The notes under the pieces were generated by a model that did not search any database, was not told the origin of the DNA, and was given only the letters and a program-made list of their open reading frames with translations. From assembly GCA_963714055.1 (NCBI GenBank), contig OY970227.1:434001-498000 (forward strand): 64,000 nucleotides of DNA, written 5' to 3'. Positions 16,810 through 25,147 of this stretch are shown here, piece by piece. A program made the translations under genes and the position numbers. How positions within the stretch are numbered: the stretch's first letter is position 1; every line of letters starts with the position of its first letter. This DNA is from JACDBE01 sp963714055 (GTDB lineage Bacteria; Actinomycetota; Acidimicrobiia; Spongiisociales; UBA5794).

Positions 16810-18617
16810 TCAGCACGCCAGAGCCGGCGCCGGAATCGTCCGGGGGACGCGGCTGGCTGGTGGTGCTCGGTGTCATCGCCCTCGTCGGCGTCGGCGGGGT
16901 CGCCGCCAGTGCCTGGGGCAAGCGGAAGACCCGCCACGACCAGGTCCGGGCCACCCGGCGCAACCTCGTCGACGACGACCTCTCCAAGCTGGAGCCCGCC
17001 GGGCAGGAGATGCCCAGGGTCGAGGACTACGACATCGATCCCGCTCCGGCCGCCACCGACGTCGAAACGGCGTCGGCGATCGGGGTGCTGGAGGCGATCG
17101 ATGCCGGGCGTGACGTGAGCGACGAGGCGGCCACCCGGGCGGTGTGGGCGGCCGGGCTCATCGCCGTGGTCGACCGGGAGCGGCTCGAGGCCGAATCCGA
17201 GGTGCCGCTGGAGCTGCGAGCCGCCGAGGAGCGGGACATCCTCGAAGGGGCGGTGCAGCAGGCCGCCGACGATGCCATCGCGGTCCATCCGGGCGACGAC
17301 GCCGAGTTCGAGGTGAGGCGCCAGGAGGTGCAGCGGCTCGTCGCCAGCCTGCGCCCCCACCGAGTGGCGGCGGCTCGCAAGCGGCTCGCCACCACCCTGG
17401 TCAACACGATGGTGTCGACCCCTGTCGGGGAGGCGCTGCTCACCGACCCCGGTGTCCGCTTCCTCCGCTCCGCTGCCGCCCTCGACCACGGTGCCACCAC
17501 GAAGGACTCCGCCGCCGAGCTCACCGCGTTGTACCAGGCGGCGGAGACCAAGACCGACCGGTTGGCGACGTTGTACGGCAGGTTGCCCGAGTCGACCACC
17601 CGCCCGGCCGTGGCGGCGGCGCTCAGCGATCTCGACGACGACCTCGACAGCGTGACCGCCCGGTACGAGGCGGCGCGCGCCGCCCTCGAGACGCGGGGAA
17701 CGGCACTCGAGGCGGACGGGCTGGCCATACCGGCGGTAGCCGCGCTGCTGCTGATGAACAACGACGACGAGGACATCGACGAGTTCCTCGCCATCTACTC
17801 GGACCACCGCAGCCGGGGTCGGGCGCCCGACCAGGCCATGGAGTACGCCTTGGCGGGGCTGCGCACGCCGCGCGAGGCCGACCACATCAGGGAAGAGGCG
17901 GAGCAGCTCGGGCTTCCGGTGTCCATCACCGCCGCCTTGCTTCGCCGGCGCGACGACGGGCCCGAGGTCTACCAGGCGCTGCTCGACGAGCTCGCCGCCC
18001 AGGAGGTGGACGACGAGAGCCGGAGGACCATCGCCGGCATCCTCGCCATCTCGATGGAACCGTCACAGGCGATGCGGCGGTGGCTCGAAGCCCGGGATGC
18101 GCTCCGCGCCCTCGGCCTGGAGGGTGCCTACGCCGACGTCGCCGCGGCGTTCGGTGCCTCCGACCCGCGGGGAGCGAGGGTGTTCGCCCTTGCCTACGCC
18201 GCCCAGCGGCAGTCGCTGGCCCGCAGCACGATCGACGACGCCGACCGCTTCGCACCCGAGCTGGCCCACGAAGGGGTCCGGGGGCACACCGACCGCTCGA
18301 CCGGCGAGCCGATCCCGACCGGCCTCTACTCATTCGATCCGTACACGCTGCTCTTCTACCACTGGGTGATCACCAGGGGCCACGCCGGCAGCTACGGCTG
18401 GGAGCCGGTCTACCACGACCAGTCGTGGTCGGACGACCGAGGCTCGTGGTGGGGCAGCGGCGGGACGTTCGGCGGATGGGGCGGTGGCGGCGGCTTCAGC
18501 GGCGGCGGGGGCGGCGGCTCGTCCTGGGGCGGATCGTCCTGGGGTGGCGGCTCGTTCGGCGGCTTCGGTGGGGGCGGCGGGTTCAGTGGCGGCGGGGGTG
18601 GCGGGAGCGGCTGGTAG
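16806..18617 (+). CDS. membrane-anchored protein with Gly/Trp/Phe-rich tail, partner of TPM protein
   Basis: 603 residues from a GTG overlapping the TPM stop (GTGA). One membrane helix near the N-terminus (WLVVLGVIALVGVGGVAAS) is followed by ~500 mostly helical, Ala/Glu-rich residues (cytoplasmic if the N-terminus is outside), a short conserved-looking segment FDPYTLLFYHWVITRGHAG, then a low-complexity tail of about 65 residues made of Gly, Ser, Trp and Phe blocks. Such tails normally terminate TPM-domain proteins, so the pair looks like a split version of one system. I do not recognise the helical domain. Confidence 0.75.
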   Translation: MISTPEPAPESSGGRGWLVVLGVIALVGVGGVAASAWGKRKTRHDQVRATRRNLVDDDLSKLEPAGQEMPRVEDYDIDPAPAATDVETASAIGVLEAIDAGRDVSDEAATRAVWAAGLIAVVDRERLEAESEVPLELRAAEERDILEGAVQQAADDAIAVHPGDDAEFEVRRQEVQRLVASLRPHRVAAARKRLATTLVNTMVSTPVGEALLTDPGVRFLRSAAALDHGATTKDSAAELTALYQAAETKTDRLATLYGRLPESTTRPAVAAALSDLDDDLDSVTARYEAARAALETRGTALEADGLAIPAVAALLLMNNDDEDIDEFLAIYSDHRSRGRAPDQAMEYALAGLRTPREADHIREEAEQLGLPVSITAALLRRRDDGPEVYQALLDELAAQEVDDESRRTIAGILAISMEPSQAMRRWLEARDALRALGLEGAYADVAAAFGASDPRGARVFALAYAAQRQSLARSTIDDADRFAPELAHEGVRGHTDRSTGEPIPTGLYSFDPYTLLFYHWVITRGHAGSYGWEPVYHDQSWSDDRGSWWGSGGTFGGWGGGGGFSGGGGGGSSWGGSSWGGGSFGGFGGGGGFSGGGGGGSGW

Positions 18618-18621
18618 CCAC

Positions 18622-19401
18622 GTGATCGTCTCCACCGCCAACCCCCGGGTCAGGGCGCTGGCGGCCCTGGGACGGCGGAGCGAACGGGATCGGACCGGCC
18701 GGTTCCCGGTGGAAGGGCTCCGGGTGGTGGCCAGGGCACTGGCGGCGGGGTGGCCGGTCGACGAGATCGTCCTCTCCCCCGAGCTGGCCACACCCGAGGC
18801 GGTCGAGCTGGCGGGGAACAGCCAGGCCCCGGTCACGGAGTTGGGCGCCGAGGCCTTCCGGCGGGTCGCCTACCGGCAGAAGCCGGACGGGATCCTGGCC
18901 GTGGCCCGCACCCGGCCGCTGCCCCTGGCCGGGCTGACCGTGCCCGACCACGGGTTCGTGCTGGTCATGGAGGCGATCGAGAAGCCGGGCAACCTGGGAG
19001 CCGTCCTCCGCACCGCAGACGCCGCCGGGGTCGACGCGGTGGTCGCCGCCGACCCGGCCACCGATCCTTTCAACCCCAACGTGGTCCGAGCCTCACAAGG
19101 ATCCCTGTTCGCCGTCCCGCTGGCGGTGGCGGGAGCCGCCGAAACGCTCGGCTGGCTTGATGGCCGGGGGTTGACGGTTCACGTGGCTCGACCGGAGGGC
19201 GGGCCGCCGCCGTGGGAAGTCGACCTCGCCGCCGGCGGCGCCGTGGTGGTGGGCGGCGAGCATGCCGGCGTGTCATCGGTGTGGGACCGGTGCCCGGCGG
19301 TGACCTTGCCGATGGCGGGCACCGCCGACAGCCTCAACGCCGCCATCACCGCATCGGTCGTCGCCTACGAGGCGCGCCGCCAGCGGGGACCCCGGCGATA
19401 A
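18622..19401 (+). CDS. SpoU/TrmH-family RNA 2'-O-methyltransferase
   Basis: 259 residues from a GTG at 18622, 4 bp after the preceding stop codon. The N-terminal substrate-binding domain (STANPRVRALAALGRRSERD, FPVEGLRVVARAL) is followed by the SPOUT knot motifs: MEAIEKPGNLGAVLRTADAAG (motif 1 with the catalytic Arg), VVVGGEHAGVSS (motif 2) and VTLPMAGTADSLNAAITASV (motif 3). It methylates ribose in rRNA or tRNA using SAM. Which nucleotide is modified cannot be read from sequence. Convergent with the next pair of genes. Confidence 0.92.
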   Translation: MIVSTANPRVRALAALGRRSERDRTGRFPVEGLRVVARALAAGWPVDEIVLSPELATPEAVELAGNSQAPVTELGAEAFRRVAYRQKPDGILAVARTRPLPLAGLTVPDHGFVLVMEAIEKPGNLGAVLRTADAAGVDAVVAADPATDPFNPNVVRASQGSLFAVPLAVAGAAETLGWLDGRGLTVHVARPEGGPPPWEVDLAAGGAVVVGGEHAGVSSVWDRCPAVTLPMAGTADSLNAAITASVVAYEARRQRGPRR

Positions 19402-19411
19402 CGAGGGCGGC

Positions 19412-19627
19412 TCAGCCCCACTCGCCATCCGGCAGCGTCTCGACCCCGTCGTCCCTCTCGCACCAGCGGCACACCACGCGATCGACCGTTGCCGAGACGA
19501 TCTCCTCCTCGTCGACCTCCAGGTCGCCACCAAGGGTGAAGTGGGCGAACCGGCGCCGGGTCAAGGTCTCGTACACGTCGAACCGGGTCCGGTTGCCGCA
19601 GTGGGAGCACCGATAGGTCGTGGTCAC
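19412..19627 (-). CDS. small zinc-ribbon protein
   Basis: 71 residues, GTG start overlapping the preceding gene's stop (GTGA). Two CxxC knuckles, YRCSHCGNRTRF near the N-terminus and VVCRWCERDDG near the C-terminus, with a strand-rich acidic segment between, give a predicted zinc ribbon. Zinc ribbons of this size are usually nucleic-acid or protein adaptors. No specific family recognised. Confidence 0.75.
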   Translation of the reverse strand: MTTTYRCSHCGNRTRFDVYETLTRRRFAHFTLGGDLEVDEEEIVSATVDRVVCRWCERDDGVETLPDGEWG

Positions 19628-20169
19628 GGCTTGGCGAGCCTCCACAGCCCGTCGTCCTCCAGCATCCGGTCGATCACCTCGAGCCGAGCCCGGGCCGGGC
19701 CCTCCTCGACCGCCGGGGTGGTGGCGATCGCCAGCGGCGGCCCGTCCCGGACCACGGTGGGCACGCTCACGATCCCCAAGGACGATGCCGTCTGGCGGTG
19801 GCGGCGCAGCTGCGCCGCACCGGTGGTGTCGATCGCCTGGAGCATCACCGCGCCGTCGAGGCCGGCCACTTGGGCGGCGGCGAGCAGCGAGACGTCGTCG
19901 TCGAAGTCGTCGCCCTGTCGGTGGCGCAGCGTGAACAGCGCCAATCGGAGAGTCCGTTGCCGAGCGCGATCGTGGACGGCGGCATGGATCGCCAAGGCCC
20001 GCAACCCGCCGCGGAGCGGCGCATCCCCGCCGTCCCACGACGGGTCGAACCCGAGCCAGGTGAGGTCGACGTCGACGCCCTCGTCCCCGGCCGCCCGGTC
20101 GAGCAGCAGGAAGAACCTCCAGCATTCGACGTCGTCGAAGTCGAACCAGATGTCGCCCGAGAACCTCAC
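19624..20169 (-). CDS. DsbA/FrnE-like thioredoxin-fold protein lacking CXXC
   Basis: 181 residues from a GTG at 20169 (VRFSGDIWFDFDDVECWRFF). The layout of DsbA/FrnE proteins is recognisable: beta strand, 'D..CWRF' where the CPWC active site should be, an all-helical insertion with RALAIHAAVHDRARQRTLRLALFTLRHRQGDD, and the cis-proline loop SLGIVSVPTVV. Only one cysteine remains, so dithiol oxidoreductase activity is unlikely; a glutathione-transferase/isomerase-like or binding role is more plausible. It is coupled to the zinc-ribbon gene and its start is 44 bp from the SOS box of the divergent nuclease. Confidence 0.65.
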   Translation of the reverse strand: MRFSGDIWFDFDDVECWRFFLLLDRAAGDEGVDVDLTWLGFDPSWDGGDAPLRGGLRALAIHAAVHDRARQRTLRLALFTLRHRQGDDFDDDVSLLAAAQVAGLDGAVMLQAIDTTGAAQLRRHRQTASSLGIVSVPTVVRDGPPLAIATTPAVEEGPARARLEVIDRMLEDDGLWRLAKP

Positions 20170-20213
20170 CGAGGCGAGCGTAACCAGCCGACCGGGACCA
20201 CCCGGTCCTTGCA

Positions 20214-20229
20214 TCGAACGTGTGTTCGA
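20214..20229. promoter_or_regulatory. LexA/SOS box
   Basis: TCGAAC-GTGT-GTTCGA is a perfect match to the actinobacterial SOS box consensus TCGAAC-N4-GTTCGA. It overlaps the beginning of the DEDDh/GIY-YIG nuclease frame and lies 44 bp upstream of the divergent DsbA-like gene, so it may control one or both. Confidence 0.88.
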
Positions 20230-22058
20230 TGCAGACTCGGCGGATGCTCGGGGTGCAGCAGACGTTCGACGACCTCGGCGCCCCATTGCACACCGTGCCC
20301 TTCGTGGTGCTCGACCTGGAGACAACCGGCACCTCGCCGGGATCTGACGCCATCACCGAGATCGGGGCGGTGCGCTACCTCGGCGGCGAGTTGACGGGGA
20401 CGTTCCACACCCTGATCGATCCCGGCACCGACATCCCTCCGCTGATCACCGTGCTCACCGGCATCACCTCCGCCATGGTGATCGGAGCCCCCCGGGTCGA
20501 GGAGGCACTCCCCTCGCTCCTCGAGTTCGTCGGCGATGGGGTGATCGTCGGGCACAACGTGCGGTTCGACAAGGGCTTCCTCGACGCGGCGGCGCGCCGG
20601 CTCGGTTACGGGCCGCTGCCGAATCGCACCACCGACACCTGCGCCCTGTCGCGCCGGTTGCTCGCCGAGGACGTGCGCGACCACCGCCTCGCCACGCTGG
20701 CGGCGCATCTCCGGTCGCCGGTGACGCCCACCCACCGGGCCCTCGACGACGCCCGGGCCACCGCCCACGTCTTCTTCGAGTTGCTCGGCCGGGCGGGAGC
20801 CATCGGCGTCACCTACCTCGAGGACCTCATGCGGCTGCCCACCGCCCGCGGCGCGCCCCACTACGCCAAGCTGCGCCTCACCGACCGGCTCCCCCGCCGG
20901 CCCGGCGTGTACCTGTTCCGCAACGCCGCCGGTGAGGTGATCTACGTCGGCAAGGCCAAGGAGCTCAGATCCCGGGTTCGCAGCTACTTCTACGGGGACC
21001 GGCGGCGGCGCATCACCCAGATGATGCGCGAGTTGACCGCCGTCGACCACATGGTGTGCCCCACCGAGATCGACGCCGCCGTCACCGAGATCCGGCTCAT
21101 CGACCACCACGCCCCCCGCTACAACCGGCGATCGCGACCGACCGGGACCGCCCATTGGGTCCGGCTGACCGACGAGCGGTTCCCCCGTTTGTCGGTGGTG
21201 CGCAGCCAACAGGGGCGGGCGCTGGCCCATCTCGGCCCCTTCCGCCGCAAGTCGGGCGCCGAGCTGGCAGTCACCGCCATCTGGGATGCGGCCCCCATCC
21301 GCCGTTGCATCGGCAGCGGTGGAGGCCCCCGGTGCCGGTTCGCCCAGCTGGGCGTCGCCGTGTGCCCCTGCGACGGGACCGTCGACCCGGCGAGGTACGC
21401 CGGCATCGTCGACCAGGTGCTGCAGGGGATGACCGAGCACCCCGAGCTGCTGCTCGAACCCCTCGTCGAACGGATGCGGAGGCTGGCGGCGTCGCAGCGC
21501 TTCGAACAGGCGGCCGACGTGCGTGACCGCTACCGGGCCCTCGCCGCCGCCGTCCACACCAGGCAGGTGTGGCAGGCGCTGTCGGCGGCCCGGCTGGTGT
21601 GGGCCGAGGACCCCTCCGGCGATGCCGTCGCCATCGACCACGGTGGGCTGGCGGCCGCCTGGCGCCGTACCGACCCGGCGCCGCTCCGTGCCGCCGGCGA
21701 CCTCGGCGACCCCGTCGAGACTCCCCCGACGGCCCTTGCCGCCGAGGAGCTACGCCTGCTGTGGCGATGGCTCGACCGACCCGGGGTCAGGGTGGTCCAC
21801 AGCGACGCGCCGCTGCTGCATGCCGCCGCCGCTGCCGACCGACTTCCGCTTGGTGGCAGGCCCCGACTCCGCCGGCCCCGGGCACGTAGGCTCGACGCTG
21901 CCTGTCGTCCCAGGAGGAGGTTCCGTGAACGGACGCCAAGTGGTGGAGGCGCTGGTCGCCACCTTCAATGCCGGGAACGCAGACGGCATGGACGACGTCT
22001 TCCACGAGGACGCGGTGATGGAGTGGCCGCAGTCGGGCGAGCGGATCGCCGGCGGTGA
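20229..22058 (+). CDS. DEDDh exonuclease fused to GIY-YIG nuclease (UvrC/Cho-like), SOS-regulated
   Basis: About 609 residues. An N-terminal DnaQ-like 3'-5' exonuclease has all DEDDh residues (VVLDLETTG, GHNVRFD, HRALDDARAT), followed at ~215-300 by a UvrC-type GIY-YIG domain (PGVYLFRNAAGEVIYVGKAKELRSRVRSYF shows the motif) and a UvrC-like middle region with cysteines. This bifunctional protein is typical of actinobacteria and is presumed to process damaged DNA. A perfect SOS box ends at the first ATG (20229), so the true start may be the ATG at 20244. The last ~45 residues (rich in Arg) overlap the next gene by 134 bp and read as an out-of-frame tail; a frameshift near 21830-21890, where another frame stops at 21889, is suspected. 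Confidence 0.88.
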   Translation: MQTRRMLGVQQTFDDLGAPLHTVPFVVLDLETTGTSPGSDAITEIGAVRYLGGELTGTFHTLIDPGTDIPPLITVLTGITSAMVIGAPRVEEALPSLLEFVGDGVIVGHNVRFDKGFLDAAARRLGYGPLPNRTTDTCALSRRLLAEDVRDHRLATLAAHLRSPVTPTHRALDDARATAHVFFELLGRAGAIGVTYLEDLMRLPTARGAPHYAKLRLTDRLPRRPGVYLFRNAAGEVIYVGKAKELRSRVRSYFYGDRRRRITQMMRELTAVDHMVCPTEIDAAVTEIRLIDHHAPRYNRRSRPTGTAHWVRLTDERFPRLSVVRSQQGRALAHLGPFRRKSGAELAVTAIWDAAPIRRCIGSGGGPRCRFAQLGVAVCPCDGTVDPARYAGIVDQVLQGMTEHPELLLEPLVERMRRLAASQRFEQAADVRDRYRALAAAVHTRQVWQALSAARLVWAEDPSGDAVAIDHGGLAAAWRRTDPAPLRAAGDLGDPVETPPTALAAEELRLLWRWLDRPGVRVVHSDAPLLHAAAAADRLPLGGRPRLRRPRARRLDAACRPRRRFRERTPSGGGAGRHLQCRERRRHGRRLPRGRGDGVAAVGRADRRR

Positions 22059-22302
22059 CAACCGGCGCGCCGTCTACCACTCCTTCCCCCGGCTCCCCAC
22101 CTTCGCCCCACGGCGCATCATCGGCGAAGGCGACCTCTGGGTCCTGGAGGCGACGCTCGACTACGGGGGCGGGGCCGTCTACCAGACCGTGTTCATCCTC
22201 GAGATGCGCGACGGGAAGATCGCCCGGGAGACCGCCTACTGGACCGAGCCGTTCCCGGCGCCCGACTGGCGTGCCGAATGGGTCGAGCCGCTCGACAGCT
22301 AG
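21925..22302 (+). CDS. SnoaL-like/NTF2-fold protein
   Basis: 125 residues from a GTG with the strong site AGGAGGAGG 4-12 nt upstream. NTF2-fold pattern: VVEALVATFNAGNADGMDDVFHEDAVMEWPQSGERI, then GDLWVLEATLDYGGGAVYQTVFILEMRDGKIARETAYW. The ending PDWRAEWVEPL is typical for this subgroup. Substrate unknown. It overlaps the unreliable tail of the upstream nuclease; its own start and ribosome site are convincing. Confidence 0.85.
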   Translation: MNGRQVVEALVATFNAGNADGMDDVFHEDAVMEWPQSGERIAGGDNRRAVYHSFPRLPTFAPRRIIGEGDLWVLEATLDYGGGAVYQTVFILEMRDGKIARETAYWTEPFPAPDWRAEWVEPLDS

Positions 22303-22311
22303 GTTCGCGCC

Positions 22312-24316
22312 ATGCGGTTCATCGTCAAGGCGGGCGCCGATCCGACCGCCCGCGCCGACGCCACACTGCTCAGCGCCCTCGGGCTGCCCGGAGGCGGCGT
22401 GGTCAGGGTGGGGAAGACCCACTGCCGCGTCTCCGCCGGCGACGTCCCCTCCCCCTCGTCCATCCTGCTCGGGCCGCTGGCGCTGGCCAACGCCGGGGTG
22501 TCGGTCGGCGACACCGTCGACGTCGTTCGGGTGCCGCTGGCCGAGGCGCAGCGGGTCGAGGTCACCGGCGAGCAGGGGCTCGACGCCCGGCACCTCTCGC
22601 GGTCGCTCCAGGGGCTGCCGCTCACTGTGGGTGACACCGTGCTGATCAGCACCTCCTATGGCCAGGGCGCCGCCACCGAGGCCCGGGTACGGGTGACCGC
22701 CGTGGAGCCCGCCGGGCGCGGTCTGGTGGGCAACCGGACACTCGTCTACCCGGCGCAGACGGGCCCCGTCGCCGAGGTGGTCGAGCACCCCGAGGGATCG
22801 GTGTCGGGTGAGGGCCCCACCACCGCCGAGGCGTTGCTCGCCGGGCTCGACACCGAGCTCGACCTGATGACCGGGTGGCTCTCGCTGCTCACCTCCGCCG
22901 ACGACCTGCCCGCCGCCTGGGGTCTGCCCAAGGTGGCCGGGGTGCTGCTCGCCGGGCCAACCGGCTGCGGCAAGTCCGAGATCGTCGCCGCCGCCGCCGA
23001 ACGGGTGGGTGCCAGGGTCCACGAGGTGTCGCTGGAGCTCGTGTTCAAGCCGGAGGGCCTGCTCGACCGGCTGGAGAAGGCGGTGGCCGTCCCCGGCCCC
23101 GCCGTGGTGTTCGTGGACCGGTTGGACGCCATCGCCGGTGACGACGCCATGTTCCGGACCCAGATGGCGGCGATCCTGCGCTGGTTCCTCGACGCCGTCG
23201 CCGGCAAGTCCCGCCTGGCCTGCGTGCTCGGTGTCTCGTCGGCGGCCCGGCTCCCGGAGGCGGTGACCTCGAGCCCGCTCCTGCCCCGCACCCTCACTAT
23301 CCCACCGCCCGACACCGCCCGCCGCGCCCTGCTCTTCGCCGCCGCCCTGCGTCTGGTGCCCACCGGCGACGACCTCGACTACGACCAGCTGGCCAACCGA
23401 AGTGCCGGCTTCTCGGGGGCCGACGTCCTCGCCGCCGTGGTCCAGGCGTCGGCGATGATCGCCACCGACGGCGGGTCGGTCACCCAGGACCAGCTGCTCG
23501 GGGCGATCGGAGAGATCACCCCGTCGCTGGGCACCACCGGCCTCGGCGAGATGCCGACCAGCGGGTTCGACAAGGTCGCCAACCTCGAGGAGGTGAAGCG
23601 GCGGCTCACCGAGAGCGTCATCTGGCAGATGCGCGAGCCGGAGCGGTTCGCCCGGCTGGGGATCGAACCGCCCGCGGGGCATCCTGCTCTACGGGCCCCC
23701 CGGCACCGGCAAGACCTTCGTGGTCCGGGCCCTGGCCCACGAGGCCGGCGCCGCCTTCTTCACGGTGAAGGGCGCCGAGTTGCTCGACAAGTGGGTGGGC
23801 GAGTCGGAGCGGGCGGTGCGGGAGATCTTCGCCCGGGCCAGGGCGGTGGCGCCGTCCATCCTGTTCTTCGACGAGATCGACGCCCTGGCGCCGGTCCGGG
23901 GCAAGTCAACCAACAACGTCACCGACTCGGTGGTGGCGGCGCTCCTCACCGAGATGGACGGAGTCACCGAACGCGGCGACGTGTTCGTCATCGGGGCCAC
24001 CAACCGGCGCGACCTGGTCGACCCGGCGTTGATCCGAGCGGGCCGCCTGGAGACCCACCTCTACCTCGGGCTCCCGGAACCTGCCGCCCGGCGCGCCTTC
24101 CTCGACATCGGCGACGTGCCCTTCGCCGACGACGTGTCGATCGACCGGCTGGTCGAGGCAACCGAGGGCTACTCCTTCGCCGACCTGTCGGGGATGCTGC
24201 GGGAGGCGGCGCTGCAGGCGCTGCGGCGCGACTCCAAGGCGATCGAGGTCACCGATGCCGACCTCGACCTCGCCCTGGAGAACATCAGGCCGGCCACCGC
24301 GGCGGCGAGCGGCTGA
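22312..24316 (+). CDS. Cdc48/VCP-like double AAA+ ATPase (frameshifted in this sequence)
   Basis: Corrected product ~667 residues. An N-terminal Cdc48-type double-psi barrel (MRFIVKAGADPTARADATLL...) is followed by a first AAA domain with Walker A AGPTGCGKSE and a degenerate Walker B VVFVDRLDAI (Arg in place of the catalytic Glu), and a second with canonical Walker A YGPPGTGKT, Walker B ILFFDEIDAL and arginine finger region LIRAGRLETHLYLG. One extra G in the run 23676-23679 breaks the frame exactly between EPPAG and ILLYGPPGTGKT; removing it restores the protein. The family unfolds proteins; actinobacterial members resemble Rv0435c. The frame-disrupted tail continues into the next gene only by chance. 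Confidence 0.85.
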
Positions 24317-24373
24317 TCCCCGTCTCCAGGTGGCAGAATGGGCGGCGGAGATCAGTCGAACAGGGGGGTGGCG

Positions 24374-25143
24374 ATGAAGGTCGGGATCCTGGCCGGAGGA
24401 TTCGGGACGCGGCTCGTCGAGGAGACCGAACGGCTTCCCAAGCCGATGGTCGAGATCGGCGGCCGGCCGATCCTGTGGCACATCATGCGCTACTACGAGC
24501 ATTTCGGGTTCACCGACTTCGCCGTGGCGCTCGGGTACAAGGCCGACTACATCAAGCGGTGGTTCGTCGACTACTCGTCGCTCGAGGGCGACCTCCACCT
24601 CGACCTGACCAGCCGCCACGTCAGCACGCCGGGGAGGTCGAGGACCGTCGCCCGTGGAAGGTGTCGCTGATCGAGACCGGCCTGCTCACCGGCACCGGGG
24701 GTCGGATCAAGCGGCTGCTCCCCCACCTCGGACCCGGCACCTGCATGGTCACCTGGGGTGACGGGCTGGCCGACATCGACCTCGACGCCCTGCTCGACTT
24801 CCACCGCAGCCACGGCAAGCTGGCCACGTTGACCGCGGTGCGGCCCCCGGCCCGCTTCGGGCATCTCGAGATCGAGGGCGACCAGATCGTCCGCTTCGAC
24901 GAGAAGCCGCAGACCGGGGAGGGCTGGATCAACGGCGCCTTCTTCGTGCTCGAGCCGGAAGTGGCCGACTACATCGAGGGCGACAAGACCATGTTCGAGC
25001 GGGCGCCGCTGCAGAAGCTGGCCGCCGACGGTCAGCTCATGGCCTATCGGCACCACGGCTTCTGGCAGGCGATGGACACGCTGCGTGACATGAAGGCGCT
25101 GGAGCGGATGTGGGAGAGCGATCCACTGTGGAAGGTGTGGTGA
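24374..25143 (+). CDS. rfbF: glucose-1-phosphate cytidylyltransferase (frameshifted in this sequence)
   Basis: Corrected length 256 residues, exactly that of RfbF. It makes CDP-glucose from CTP and glucose-1-phosphate. The N-terminal part has MKVGILAGGFGTRLVEET (nucleotide loop) and KPMVEIGGRPILWHIMRYY; the C-terminal part has VTWGDGLADIDLDALLDFH, FDEKPQTGEGWINGAFFVLE and HHGFWQAMDTLRDMKALE. One G is missing in the run 24631-24634: upstream reads ...SRHVSTPG and downstream EVEDRRPWKVSLIETG, so insertion of a single G joins them. GGGGGG upstream of ATG 24374 serves as ribosome site. First gene of a nucleotide-sugar cassette. Confidence 0.9.
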
Positions 25144-25147
25144 CCGC

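Noticed and set aside
22312..25143. Single 943-residue fusion of AAA ATPase and cytidylyltransferase
   Set aside because: The apparent fusion is produced by two opposite frameshifts; the middle ~280 residues are out-of-frame sequence.
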